Virus record (IMG/VR): IMGVR_UViG_3300021093_000117
Span: 1 to 48,742 of that record
Direction: 5' to 3' (one strand)
From: a virus
DNA length: 48,742 nt
Position numbers and translations under genes: made by a program. The notes below the pieces were generated by a model, which saw only the letters and a program-made list of their open reading frames with translations, was not told where the DNA came from and searched no databases. Positions 9,275 through 17,896 of the stretch are shown piece after piece. Every line of letters starts with the position of its first letter. Position 1 is the stretch's first letter.

Positions 9275-10519
9275 ATGAAAATATTTGTACAAATTGCGTC
9301 TTATAGAGACCCACAGTTAATACCAACAATTCAAAACATGTTGGAAAATGCTAAAAATCCAAATAATTTAGTCATATCAATTGCAAGACAATTTAATCCT
9401 GAGGATAAATTTGATGACCTTTCGGAGTATGAAAATGACAAAAGATTTAAAATTTTAAACATAGATTATAAAGAATCAAAAGGTGTTTGTTGGGCAAGAT
9501 ACCTCACTCAACAACAATATGATGGAGAAGAGTATACATTACAAATAGACTCTCACATGAGATTTGAAAAAAATTGGGACAAAACTTTGATTGATATGAT
9601 AAAAGATCTACAATCAAAAGGACACAAAAAACCTTTGTTGACAGGTTACGTGTCATCTTTTGACCCTGACAATGACCCAAAAGGTAGGGTTATGGAGCCT
9701 TGGAGAATGGCCTTTGACAGGTTCACACCTGAAGGTGTGGTTTTCTTTCTACCTGAAGTCATTCCAAATTGGAAAAAACTTGATGGTCCTATACCTGCAA
9801 GATTCTATTCGGCACACTTCTGTTTTACTTTAGGTGAATTTTCTAAAGAAGTACAACATGATCCCGAATTTTATTTCCACGGCGAAGAAATATCAATTAC
9901 TGTAAGATCATTTACTCATGGTTATGATTTATTTCACCCACACAAAGTTGTTATATGGCACGAATACACACGAAAAGGAAGGACTAAACAATGGGACGAT
10001 GACAAAAATTGGTATAAAAAAAATGAGGCGTGTCATATAAAAAACAGACAGTTGTTAGGCGTTGACGGTGAAATTTATAGTGGAGACACTAATGAGTGGT
10101 TTGGTACTGAAAGAAGTATACGTGACTATGAAAAGTATTCGGGGTTGTTGTTTGAAAAAAGAGCAATACAACAATATACATTAGATAAAAGTTATCCACC
10201 AAATCCATATGATTATAATACTGAAGATGAGTGGAAAGAAACTTTTTTATCAATATTCAAACATTGTATTGACGTTGACTTAAATAGACTACCTGAAACT
10301 GATTATGATTTTTGGGTTGTTGCATTTCACGACAAAAACGATGAAACAATATACAGACAAGACGCAGGTCTTGACGAAATAAACCGATTGAAAACAGATC
10401 CTGACGGTGTTGCTAAAATATGGAGAGAATTTAATACCCAAGAAAGACCAACTTATTGGGTAGTTTGGCCACACTCAACATCCAAAGGATGGTGTGAAAG
10501 AATTGTAGGAGCACTTTAA
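9275..10519 (+). CDS. GlcNAc-transferase-like glycosyltransferase (GT60, PF11397-type)
   Basis: I place the start at the ATG at 9275 (MKIFVQIASYRDPQL), giving 414 residues. An upstream start at 9188 would add a hydrophobic stretch unrelated to the family. Family features are ASYRDPQLIPTI at the N-terminus, LQIDSHMRF with Asp92-Ser-His94 in the place of a DxD metal motif, AHFCFTLGEF, FHGEEISI (His202-Gly-Glu-Glu) and IWHEYTRKG (His229). PF11397 includes the Dictyostelium Skp1 GlcNAc transferase, which modifies hydroxyproline, and mucin-type Thr enzymes, so the family acts on protein. Residues 330-414 hold an extra C-terminal domain (EWKETFLSIFKHCIDVD, YWVVWPHSTSKGW) of unknown role. The gene follows the collagen-like fibre gene at 92 bases and leads a tightly packed enzyme operon. 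Confidence 0.8.
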   Translation: MKIFVQIASYRDPQLIPTIQNMLENAKNPNNLVISIARQFNPEDKFDDLSEYENDKRFKILNIDYKESKGVCWARYLTQQQYDGEEYTLQIDSHMRFEKNWDKTLIDMIKDLQSKGHKKPLLTGYVSSFDPDNDPKGRVMEPWRMAFDRFTPEGVVFFLPEVIPNWKKLDGPIPARFYSAHFCFTLGEFSKEVQHDPEFYFHGEEISITVRSFTHGYDLFHPHKVVIWHEYTRKGRTKQWDDDKNWYKKNEACHIKNRQLLGVDGEIYSGDTNEWFGTERSIRDYEKYSGLLFEKRAIQQYTLDKSYPPNPYDYNTEDEWKETFLSIFKHCIDVDLNRLPETDYDFWVVAFHDKNDETIYRQDAGLDEINRLKTDPDGVAKIWREFNTQERPTYWVVWPHSTSKGWCERIVGAL

Positions 10520-10523
10520 TAAT

Positions 10524-11282
10524 ATGAATAAATTTTGTTTTTTATCTGAAGCTAATTACCCTAACTATACCAAAAGACTCAAGGACTACAACCTAAAACG
10601 TTATTTAGATTTGGGGCTTGATATACCATTTTATATCTCAACAAATCGACCTTACGATTTTTTAGAGTATGAAAATCACCCATTGATAAAAGTTTTTGAT
10701 ATTGAGGATTTAAGAAAAAATAATAAAAATTCACAACTTAATGAACCTTTACCAACGGACCCTAAAGGAATTTATCCCGCAAGGTACCCATGGAATCTTA
10801 GGCGTTTTATATTAAGAAAGGCAATCGAGGACGGATTCAATGGACTATTTTTTTTAGAGTGTGATACAAAAATATCTGATCACACAACAAAAGAAGATTT
10901 GATTTCTTTTATGAATGAAATTTATGAACCAAACACAGTTAAAACTTCTTCTGCTAGATTTGTATACAAAGATAGGCAACCAAATCAAGAGTTATTTTAC
11001 TATCACCCAACTTACATAACGGACTTACAATTAAATTTTAATGATGATCAATACGACACTTTAGACGGTACTAATCAATTATTTTTTGGTGATTCTCAGA
11101 ATTCTCTTTTAAAATTTTTAGATAATTGGGATTTTATTTGTGACTACGGTTATCAAAAAGGTTACGGTTATAAAACAGGATACTTATCTAATCTTTCATT
11201 TATAATACCAATGTCGGGATTTAGACTAATTCATAGACACACACCATTTGTTACGGATCATAAATTTGAAGATAGGTACTAA
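10524..11282 (+). CDS. GT-A-fold glycosyltransferase-like protein, family not identified
   Basis: The 252-residue protein begins MNKFCFLSEANYPNYTKR. A central strand LFFLECDTKISDHTT looks like the metal-binding acidic motif that ends the nucleotide-binding half of GT-A enzymes. It is followed by TLDGTNQLFFGDSQNSLLKFL and a late RLIHRHTPFV with paired His. Its stop overlaps the next start (TAATG), and it starts 4 bases after the previous stop, so it belongs to the enzyme operon. Substrates are unknown. Assignment as a glycosyltransferase is by fold-like motifs and context only. Confidence 0.5.
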   Translation: MNKFCFLSEANYPNYTKRLKDYNLKRYLDLGLDIPFYISTNRPYDFLEYENHPLIKVFDIEDLRKNNKNSQLNEPLPTDPKGIYPARYPWNLRRFILRKAIEDGFNGLFFLECDTKISDHTTKEDLISFMNEIYEPNTVKTSSARFVYKDRQPNQELFYYHPTYITDLQLNFNDDQYDTLDGTNQLFFGDSQNSLLKFLDNWDFICDYGYQKGYGYKTGYLSNLSFIIPMSGFRLIHRHTPFVTDHKFEDRY

Positions 11283-12097
11283 TGGAGAAAAAACTAACGG
11301 TAGTTATTGTCGGTCATCTGCTTGATAACTTTATTTTTTATTTAAAATATCTAATACATAGCTTACCTGAAAGTCTTAAAGATTGTAAGTTTATTGTACA
11401 TTATGATAATAGTGACGGGTTTGATGAAACGAAATCTCGTAATGAAATAGAAGGTTTGTTAAACTCCAAAAATTTAAATTACAAATTAAGTTTTAGTTTT
11501 GGTGGTTTAATTTCCTCAATAAAAAAATGTTTGGAAAAAATTGAAACCGATTATTATTTGTTTTTAGAACATGATTGGGTTTTCTTAAACAAAACTAATA
11601 TAGAGTTTAATAAAGTTGTTGAGGTTTTTGACAAATATAATTTTGTTAATTGTGTATGGTTTAGTAAAGACGACAACACCCAACGTGGGTTTGAAATTTG
11701 TCAGGATCTTACGGGAAATATTACTCCGTTTGCTTTAGAAAAAAGAATTAAAGAATTAAATTTAATTACAACATGTCGATGGTCTAACAACCCTGTAGTA
11801 TTTCGGACTTCAAAAATGAAAAAATGGTTTAGTGATTTTATAAATAATGAACACGTGGGCAAACTAAATCAAAGACAAGGTAATGTTGAGGAAAAAATGA
11901 TTTCTGTTTATAGAGAATATATTTCTAAAAATAAATGGGACGAGATCAAAGATGATTGGGGTACTTACTTGTATGGTAACTTTAATGAAGGTCCTTATGT
12001 TGGTCATACCGACGCATCAAAAAGATATCAAGGATTAAGTAAAAGCCAACCAGAAATAAATGGAGAAAATTACATAAAAAAATATAAAAATGTTTAG
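11282..12097 (+). CDS. GT-A (GT2-like) glycosyltransferase candidate
   Basis: The 271-residue protein begins with a strand-loop typical of GT2-like enzymes (KLTVVIVGHLLDNFIFYLKYL). It continues with FIVHYDNSDGFDETKSRNEI, then an acidic motif in YYLFLEHDWVFLNKTNI where His-Asp replaces the usual DxD, and RWSNNPVVFRTSKMKKW. The ATG overlaps the previous stop by one base, and the TAG stop overlaps the next gene start by 8 bases, so translation is coupled. No membrane segment is seen. It could equally be a GT-A relative without catalytic activity; donor and acceptor are unknown. Confidence 0.55.
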   Translation: MEKKLTVVIVGHLLDNFIFYLKYLIHSLPESLKDCKFIVHYDNSDGFDETKSRNEIEGLLNSKNLNYKLSFSFGGLISSIKKCLEKIETDYYLFLEHDWVFLNKTNIEFNKVVEVFDKYNFVNCVWFSKDDNTQRGFEICQDLTGNITPFALEKRIKELNLITTCRWSNNPVVFRTSKMKKWFSDFINNEHVGKLNQRQGNVEEKMISVYREYISKNKWDEIKDDWGTYLYGNFNEGPYVGHTDASKRYQGLSKSQPEINGENYIKKYKNV

Positions 12098-12827
12098 TAT
12101 TTTAGGATTGAATTTTGCTAACAAGGGTTATTTTATAAATCTACCTCAAAGTACTGATAGGTTGAAAAACGTTCGTAATTTAGAAAAAAAATACAACATC
12201 AAAGGTTTAGAAAGATTTGAAGCACTAACGGATGAATTACATGCCTATTCTTGTACTAAAAGTCATTTGAAAATATTTCAAAATTCCAAAGAACAAAATT
12301 TAGAAACTATTTTTGTTGCAGAAGACGATTTTAACATTGAAGACACTTCTTACTATCCCGGTCAACGTAAACACTTAAAACCAACTCTACAACAAGTCCA
12401 CAAAGATTTACAAAAAGTTCATTGGGACGTTTTATTATTTGGTTGTAATCCGAAAGAAATTATGGTTAAAGTAACTGATTGTCTTTACACAATACCAAAA
12501 AGTACTGGAGCTTGGGCTTATATTATTAAAAAAAATGCTTATGAATACATTTTAGATAATTTGAATTATAGAAAAGATTACATAGCAATTGACGATTATT
12601 TACCTTTATTAAATTCCAAAGGTTTTACAACATTAACGACGGTACCCCTATTAATCAATCATGCGGTTGGTTTTGTATCTACATTACAACCAAGAGGTCC
12701 AGTAAATTACGATGTATGGATACAAGGGAACTATCATAATTTTGTGTACGACACAGAACAATTTAAAATAAAAAAAGTAGAACCAAATAAAATTCAAATA
12801 CACCAATTAAAAAAAGTTTTTAAATAA
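12090..12827 (+). CDS. Glycosyltransferase family 25 (LPS-type)
   Basis: The 245-residue protein carries the GT25 signature: GYFINLPQSTDRLKNVRNLE near the N-terminus, HAYSCTKSHLKIFQ, and ETIFVAEDDFNIED with the acidic metal motif. A second region contains VLLFGCNPKEI, SKSTGAWAYIIKKNAYEYI-like residues (KSTGAWAYIIKK) and AIDDYLPLL, matching the second conserved acidic motif. GT25 members add galactose or glucose to lipooligosaccharide or to hydroxylysine of collagen. That second activity is suggestive beside a collagen-like fibre, but family membership alone does not say which acceptor is used. The start overlaps the upstream stop and the next gene begins one base after its stop. Confidence 0.75.
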   Translation: MFSILGLNFANKGYFINLPQSTDRLKNVRNLEKKYNIKGLERFEALTDELHAYSCTKSHLKIFQNSKEQNLETIFVAEDDFNIEDTSYYPGQRKHLKPTLQQVHKDLQKVHWDVLLFGCNPKEIMVKVTDCLYTIPKSTGAWAYIIKKNAYEYILDNLNYRKDYIAIDDYLPLLNSKGFTTLTTVPLLINHAVGFVSTLQPRGPVNYDVWIQGNYHNFVYDTEQFKIKKVEPNKIQIHQLKKVFK

Positions 12828-12828
12828 T

Positions 12829-15147
12829 ATGAAAAACATAATAAAATCAATATTAAATTTTGAAAACAACAAAATTGACGCTTCAATTATTAGTAGTGAA
12901 CAAATTTCTCATATTGTAAAAAACTTAACTGAAGTTTTACAAAAAAATCTTGAAGGGGATGTGGTTGAATTGGGTTGTTATGTTGGAGAATCATCCAAAT
13001 ATATTAGAAAAACATTGGATGTATTCGAATCTTCAAAAACCCTAACTGTGTTTGATTCTTTTGAGGGTTTACCTCCTTTGAGTGAGTATGAAATTAATAC
13101 AGGATGGAAACCATCAACGTTAAAAACCACAGAAGACGTACTTAGAGGAAACTTTGAAAATAATGGGTTGACACCACCAAAAATAGTAAAAGGGTGGTTC
13201 AAAGACATTAATGAAGAAGATTTACCTGAAAAAATTTGTTTTGCTTTTTTAGACGGAGATTTTTACGATTCAATATACGATAGTTTGAAAAAGATATATG
13301 ATAGAATGGTTGACGGTGGAGTTATTCTTTTTCACGATTTTAAAAGATTTGATTTGCCAGGTGTTGACGCTGCAATTAAAGTTTTTTTCAAACAAAAAAA
13401 TATTCCATATAATTTAGAAGTTGTGTGTAGTCAATTAGGCAGACACGTTGTTGGCGGACCAATACCTGTTGTAAAAAGTAAAAAAATTACTTTGGTTACA
13501 GGTCTTTGGAATATAGGTCGAGATTCATTAAAAGAAGGTTGGTCAAGAAGTTATGATCACTATCTAAACAAATTTTCAGATTTATTAGATATCGATTGTA
13601 ATTTGATAATTTTTGGTGACGAAGAATTAGAAAAATTTGTGTTCAATAAAAGAGAGCCCGATAACACACAATTTATTCTCAGAGATATAAGTTGGTTTAA
13701 AAACAATGAGTTTTATAATCAAATTCAACAAATAAGAAAAAACCCTAATTGGTATAGTTTAGCGGGTTGGCTTGGGGACTCAACACAAGCAAAATTAGAG
13801 ATGTATAACCCATTGGTTATGTCAAAAATGTATTTATTAAACGATGCTAGAATATTAGACAAGTTCGATTCTGAAAGTTTATATTGGATTGATGCCGGTC
13901 TGTCCAACACGGTAAGTATGAACTATTTCACTCATGATAATGTTTTAGATAAAATAGAATCTTTTGATAAGTTTTTCTTTGTTTGTTTTCCATACAACGC
14001 GCACAATGAGATTCATGGATTCGAGTATTCAAAAATGAATGATTATACCAATCAAAAAATTGACAAAGTTGCAAGAGGAGGTTTTTTTGGTGGTCCAAAA
14101 AAAACGATCGAGATTCTAAATACGATGTATTATTCTTTAATGCAAGATAGTTTAAACAAAGGATTAATGGGTACTGAGGAAAGTTTATTTACAATCCTAC
14201 TTTATAATAACCCAACTTTGATTGACTACTTTGAAATATTACCTGATGGTTTATTATACACATTTTTTGAAAATTTAAAAAACGGTTCTGCGGTTTTAAA
14301 AAACGCATCCAAAATAAAAGTTGTGAGTAATAATACAAATGGTGAAGTAGGGTTATATGTAATAACATTTAATAGTCCCGAACAATTTGAATTTTTATTA
14401 AAATCAATGGATGACTATGATGAAAATATACTGTTGAAAACAAAAAAATATTTATTAAACAATTCTACAGACCCTAACACATTTTCAAGATATCAATCAT
14501 TATGTGACCAATACGGGTTTGAACACATAAAAAAAGATAACATTGGTATTACAGGAGGTAGGGTTTTTGTTGCAGAACATTTTGACCAATCAGAAATGTC
14601 ATATTATATGTTTTTTGAAGACGATATGTCTTTTTATTCTGGAAGAAAAGGGGTTTGTAAAAATGGATTTAATCGTTACGTTGAAAACTTTTACAACAAA
14701 ATGTTATCTATAGTAAAAAAAGAAAATCTCGATTTTTTAAAATTTAACTATACCGAATTTTATGGCAGTCACGAAAAACAATGGTCTTGGTATAACGTAC
14801 CTCAAACTTTCAGATCTAAACATTGGCCACAGAATCAAAATTTACCAACCCACGGACAAGACCCGAATTCTCCATCGTTAGAATTTAAAAACATTAAATC
14901 TGTAGAAGGAATTCCTTATGCGACTGGAGAAATATATCTCTCGAATTGGCCAATTATAATGAGTAAAGAAGGTAATTATAAATGTTACTTGGAAACAAAA
15001 TTTGCAAATCCTTACGAACAAACCCTAATGTCTCATTGTTACCAAGAAACCGTCAAAGGAAGAATAAAATCGGGGGTTCTTTTGATGACACCAACTGAAC
15101 ATAACAGATTTGACTTTTATGCTGCAGAATTGCGAAAAGAATGTTAG
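12829..15147 (+). CDS. Three-domain TylF-like methyltransferase / YibB (HtrL, WlaTC) glycosyltransferase-like / GT-A fusion
   Basis: The 772-residue protein joins three enzyme-like domains. Residues 1-215 are a TylF/MycF-type O-methyltransferase: VVELGCYVGESSKYI with the SAM-binding acidic residue at Glu47, FDSFEGLPP, and FAFLDGDFYDSIYDSL with the metal-binding acids. Residues 217-490 match the HtrL/YibB family: ITLVTGLWNIGRDSL, WSRSYDHYL, LYWIDAGLS near 350, and GGFFGGPKKTIEIL. Residues 505-772 resemble a GT-A domain: VGLYVITFNSPEQFEFLL and MFFEDDMSFY, with Glu-Asp-Asp at 597-599. A sugar methyltransferase fused to transferases suggests that it extends and methyl-caps a glycan, which is inference. 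It is the last gene of the enzyme operon; the stop is TAG. Confidence 0.75.
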   Translation: MKNIIKSILNFENNKIDASIISSEQISHIVKNLTEVLQKNLEGDVVELGCYVGESSKYIRKTLDVFESSKTLTVFDSFEGLPPLSEYEINTGWKPSTLKTTEDVLRGNFENNGLTPPKIVKGWFKDINEEDLPEKICFAFLDGDFYDSIYDSLKKIYDRMVDGGVILFHDFKRFDLPGVDAAIKVFFKQKNIPYNLEVVCSQLGRHVVGGPIPVVKSKKITLVTGLWNIGRDSLKEGWSRSYDHYLNKFSDLLDIDCNLIIFGDEELEKFVFNKREPDNTQFILRDISWFKNNEFYNQIQQIRKNPNWYSLAGWLGDSTQAKLEMYNPLVMSKMYLLNDARILDKFDSESLYWIDAGLSNTVSMNYFTHDNVLDKIESFDKFFFVCFPYNAHNEIHGFEYSKMNDYTNQKIDKVARGGFFGGPKKTIEILNTMYYSLMQDSLNKGLMGTEESLFTILLYNNPTLIDYFEILPDGLLYTFFENLKNGSAVLKNASKIKVVSNNTNGEVGLYVITFNSPEQFEFLLKSMDDYDENILLKTKKYLLNNSTDPNTFSRYQSLCDQYGFEHIKKDNIGITGGRVFVAEHFDQSEMSYYMFFEDDMSFYSGRKGVCKNGFNRYVENFYNKMLSIVKKENLDFLKFNYTEFYGSHEKQWSWYNVPQTFRSKHWPQNQNLPTHGQDPNSPSLEFKNIKSVEGIPYATGEIYLSNWPIIMSKEGNYKCYLETKFANPYEQTLMSHCYQETVKGRIKSGVLLMTPTEHNRFDFYAAELRKEC

Positions 15148-15153
15148 TTGTTA

Positions 15154-15161
15154 TATTTATA
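15154..15161 (+). promoter_or_regulatory. TATTTATA late-type box
   Basis: Thirteen bases before the second Pro-Thr gene, right after the enzyme operon. Confidence 0.45.
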
Positions 15162-15174
15162 AAGAAAACTGTTA

Positions 15175-15849
15175 ATGGATTTCTTTATAAAGAAAAATGC
15201 TACGCTTCCTCTTTTAAAAATGCAAGTTATAAAAGATGGGAGAAGTGATTACAACAACATGATGGATTTCATCGAAGAGTCTGCAATATTCTTTTCGATG
15301 GTTAACACAGAGACAGGTATTCCAAAGATATCAACAAGACCTTGCGGTTTTGTAGAAAAAATTCTTATCGAGCCAAACGCAAGTCCTGAGTATTATGTTT
15401 ACTACCAATTTACACCACGAGATACTAGTACTACAGGAAGATACGAAGGTCAATTTTTATTCAGAAATGACCAAGGTACCCTACTTCTTCCAATAAGAGA
15501 AAGGTTATACATAAATGTACAAGAAAGTTTCATAGCTGACGATTTGCCTTGGGAAAGTTGTTATGTTATTGAATTCCCTTGTTGTATCGGACCTGGACCA
15601 CTACCACCATCAATTACGCCTTCACCAACGCCAACACCTGAACCTTCAGTACCTGTACCAACACCAACTCCAAGTGTTTCTCCTGATACAAACCCAACAC
15701 CGACACCAACGCCAACACAAACTTCAGGATTAACACCAACACCGACACCAACAAGAGGTTTAATACCTACTCCAACACCAACCCCAAGTGCTGCGGTAGC
15801 TGGTGTCTCAACAATTTATATGACATTTAAAACTAAACCGATATGTTAA
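15175..15849 (+). CDS. Virion protein with C-terminal Pro-Thr repeats
   Basis: The 224-residue protein has a beta-rich N-terminal domain (residues 1-140: [58 protein letters not shown]), of a kind I recognise from phage virion proteins but cannot name. [14 protein letters not shown] segment follows, then a PTPTPTP linker at about 150-208 with TSGLTP and TRGLIP inserts. It ends [23 protein letters not shown] box lies 13 bases before the ATG. The stop overlaps the protease-domain gene (ATGTTAA), so the two are probably made in fixed ratio. Role: surface or tail appendage, by inference. Confidence 0.6.
   Translation: MDFFIKKNATLPLLKMQVIKDGRSDYNNMMDFIEESAIFFSMVNTETGIPKISTRPCGFVEKILIEPNASPEYYVYYQFTPRDTSTTGRYEGQFLFRNDQGTLLLPIRERLYINVQESFIADDLPWESCYVIEFPCCIGPGPLPPSITPSPTPTPEPSVPVPTPTPSVSPDTNPTPTPTPTQTSGLTPTPTPTRGLIPTPTPTPSAAVAGVSTIYMTFKTKPIC
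15619..15800 (+). repeat. Pro-Thr coding microsatellite (second virion gene)
   Basis: The same CCAACACC-type repeat as in the adhesin gene, coding PTPTPTP with GL-type inserts. Confidence 0.85.
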
Positions 15850-17807
15850 ATAGTGAAATACAAAAGTTAATCAATGACTTATACATAACTACACCTGATT
15901 ATGTGGGTGTAGGTTATGGTCATAAAATAAAAAATGGAGAAATGACAGGGGAAATGGCAATTGTTTTTACAGTCCCAACAAAGTTCCCTGTTGATGTTAT
16001 ACCACAAAATGAACTACTACCAAACGATGATTTTATTGTAAATGGTGAAGTTTTAAAAGTAGACGTTGTTGAGGTGGGTGAAATTAAAACAATGGCTTGT
16101 AACCCGACTTGTCTTTTTTGTCATACATTATCAAATCCCTGTCCTAATAGACAATACATAAGACCAATATTAGGTGGAACTATGATTGCTAGTAAAGGTA
16201 TTGCTCAGTCACTTCCTGCCGGTTCTTATTCTTTGGGTACTTTGGGGTTTGTTGCCGTTGACAATCAAACTCAGGCTTTAGTTGGTGTAACAAATAACCA
16301 CGTTGTTATACGTGATGCTTTTTATACAAGTCAAAGAAATTTGTCAGGTGTAATTCAAAATGAGTATGATTTAGGTAATACAGGATCAAGAGATGAGGAT
16401 TTTGTTTATAGTCCATCTAATTCTCCTTGGCCTATCCCGAATGCTTGGAAAATTGGTGAGGTTGTAAGGTATGTGCCAATGTTCTTGACTGGTGGTGTAA
16501 ATAAAGTAGATGGGGCATTAATATCTTTGGACTGTGCTCCTGTTGTAAGTATACCTGGTTCTTCACAACAATTTGGGATAAGTTATGGGTCTCCCTATCC
16601 CTTTGCAACAACCTCTGAAATAAACAATCTCTTATCTACAAATCCGATGTTGTTTAGTTCTGGTGCTAGAACCGGTGTTAAACAAGGATTACCGTGCCCT
16701 TTGAGGGTTTTTGCAGTTGGTGTTACCATACCTGTTGGGGGTTTTAAATTACAAGGTAGTGTACAGACTGTAACATTTACAGATGTAATACAGTTTGTTA
16801 GACCAGAAAATGACCCGAATTTAGCAACTGTATGTCCACACCCAATTGACGGTGGAGACTCAGGTTCAGCACTAATTGCCAACTTTTCGGGGGTTCAAAA
16901 AATAATTGGTTTAGTTTTTGCCGGTGGGTATACTGTTGGGTTTGCGTGTAGAATTGATCACGTTGCCGCAGAACTTAACATTTCTTCTTGGGACGGTACA
17001 AGTAAACCGTTAGTTGACCCTGACACTATAGATTATATTACGGTTGCGGGAGGTAATAGTATTAAAACCCAAATATGTTCAGGAACAACTTATTGGCAAG
17101 TCGGAGCAAGTAATTTGTCAAATACTTGTGCTAATGCCGTGTCTTTAACTTTATATGCAAATTACACCGAAGGTTCGGTTGTCTGTGATTATGTTTTAGA
17201 AGCTTCAAGCGCTGTTAATTTTGATTACATTTTCAGTTGTTCCAATGTTTTGACCACTATAAATGGTGAACCAATTGTGATCAACCCAACTATCGAAATT
17301 AAAAGTAACACTACGGTTGGAACTTACAAAGAAACTGTTGCCAGAAATTATGATGATTTAACAAAACAAACGGATTTTGGAACTTTCCAATTGAATTACC
17401 CGCCTCTTGAAGAGTTGGAAATCACATTGGAAATTATTTCTTTCTTTGGTCCCGAAACCACACCTACACCAACACCAACAAAATCTGCAACGCCAACCCC
17501 AACACCAACCAAAACACCAACTAAGACGCCGACACCAACACCAACTCCCACACCTACAATGACTCCAGAGCCTCTGTTTGTTTATTATAGTGTTTCAAGT
17601 TGTGCTGATTTTGAAATTAGGGTTGCAAAGTTTTCTTTAACTCCACCTTATTTTGTACCAATAGTTGGTTACACTTATTATTTAACAACAGACTTTGCTG
17701 ATTTTGATGCTTGTTATAATATTCTTAACATTACGACAGGTCCAGAAACTTTCACCGTTACAAACATGTCCACAGAATATGTTGATTGTGGAACTTGTCA
17801 ATCATAA
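15843..17807 (+). CDS. Trypsin-like serine protease-domain protein with Pro-Thr linker
   Basis: In this 654-residue protein residues 1-110 form an unknown N-terminal domain ending in a Cys-rich turn ([14 protein letters not shown]). Residues 115-385 look like a chymotrypsin-fold protease: [21 protein letters not shown]-type strands, His153 in TNNHVVI, Asp223 in [10 protein letters not shown] and Ser340 in [11 protein letters not shown], the expected triad in the expected order. Residues 395-530 are beta-rich and 535-575 are PTPTPTK repeats, with a final small domain from [17 protein letters not shown]. No signal peptide is seen. It is coupled to the upstream Pro-Thr protein, so it is likely a virion component. 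It may process virion proteins, cut host surface proteins or use the fold only for binding; none of these can be told from sequence. Confidence 0.75.
   Translation: MLNSEIQKLINDLYITTPDYVGVGYGHKIKNGEMTGEMAIVFTVPTKFPVDVIPQNELLPNDDFIVNGEVLKVDVVEVGEIKTMACNPTCLFCHTLSNPCPNRQYIRPILGGTMIASKGIAQSLPAGSYSLGTLGFVAVDNQTQALVGVTNNHVVIRDAFYTSQRNLSGVIQNEYDLGNTGSRDEDFVYSPSNSPWPIPNAWKIGEVVRYVPMFLTGGVNKVDGALISLDCAPVVSIPGSSQQFGISYGSPYPFATTSEINNLLSTNPMLFSSGARTGVKQGLPCPLRVFAVGVTIPVGGFKLQGSVQTVTFTDVIQFVRPENDPNLATVCPHPIDGGDSGSALIANFSGVQKIIGLVFAGGYTVGFACRIDHVAAELNISSWDGTSKPLVDPDTIDYITVAGGNSIKTQICSGTTYWQVGASNLSNTCANAVSLTLYANYTEGSVVCDYVLEASSAVNFDYIFSCSNVLTTINGEPIVINPTIEIKSNTTVGTYKETVARNYDDLTKQTDFGTFQLNYPPLEELEITLEIISFFGPETTPTPTPTKSATPTPTPTKTPTKTPTPTPTPTPTMTPEPLFVYYSVSSCADFEIRVAKFSLTPPYFVPIVGYTYYLTTDFADFDACYNILNITTGPETFTVTNMSTEYVDCGTCQS
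17455..17565 (+). repeat. Pro-Thr coding microsatellite (protease-domain gene)
   Basis: A third copy of the repeat type, with Lys inserts ([10 protein letters not shown]). Confidence 0.85.
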
Positions 17808-17808
17808 T

Positions 17809-17837
17809 TTGACAAGAGTAATTTTTACTCCTATATT
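17809..17837 (+). promoter_or_regulatory. Probable early/middle promoter of the DNA polymerase gene
   Basis: TTGACA at 17809-17814 and TATATT at 17832-17837 are separated by exactly 17 bases. The same stretch also reads TTTG (17808-17811), N20, TATATTTA, close to the Bacteroidota -33/-7 pattern. It lies directly after the previous stop and 60 bases before the polymerase ATG. Confidence 0.65.
17816..17830. repeat. Perfect inverted repeat inside the promoter spacer
   Basis: GAGTAA-TTT-TTACTC forms a perfect 6-bp inverted repeat with a 3-base centre, located between the two promoter boxes. It could be an operator bound by a repressor. It could also act as a weak hairpin after the upstream gene, although no clean T-run follows. 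Confidence 0.45.
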
Positions 17838-17852
17838 TATTTACGAAGGTAA

Positions 17853-17876
17853 ATGCCGACCTTATTCGGTAGCTAA
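17853..17876 (+). other. Seven-codon mini-ORF in the polymerase leader
   Basis: ATG at 17853 begins MPTLFGS and stops at TAA. It starts 11 bases after a TATTTATT box, the same spacing seen before real genes, and ends 20 bases before the polymerase start. It may be a leader peptide, a gene remnant or chance. Confidence 0.25.
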
Positions 17877-17896
17877 TACACCAAAAGTAAATAACT

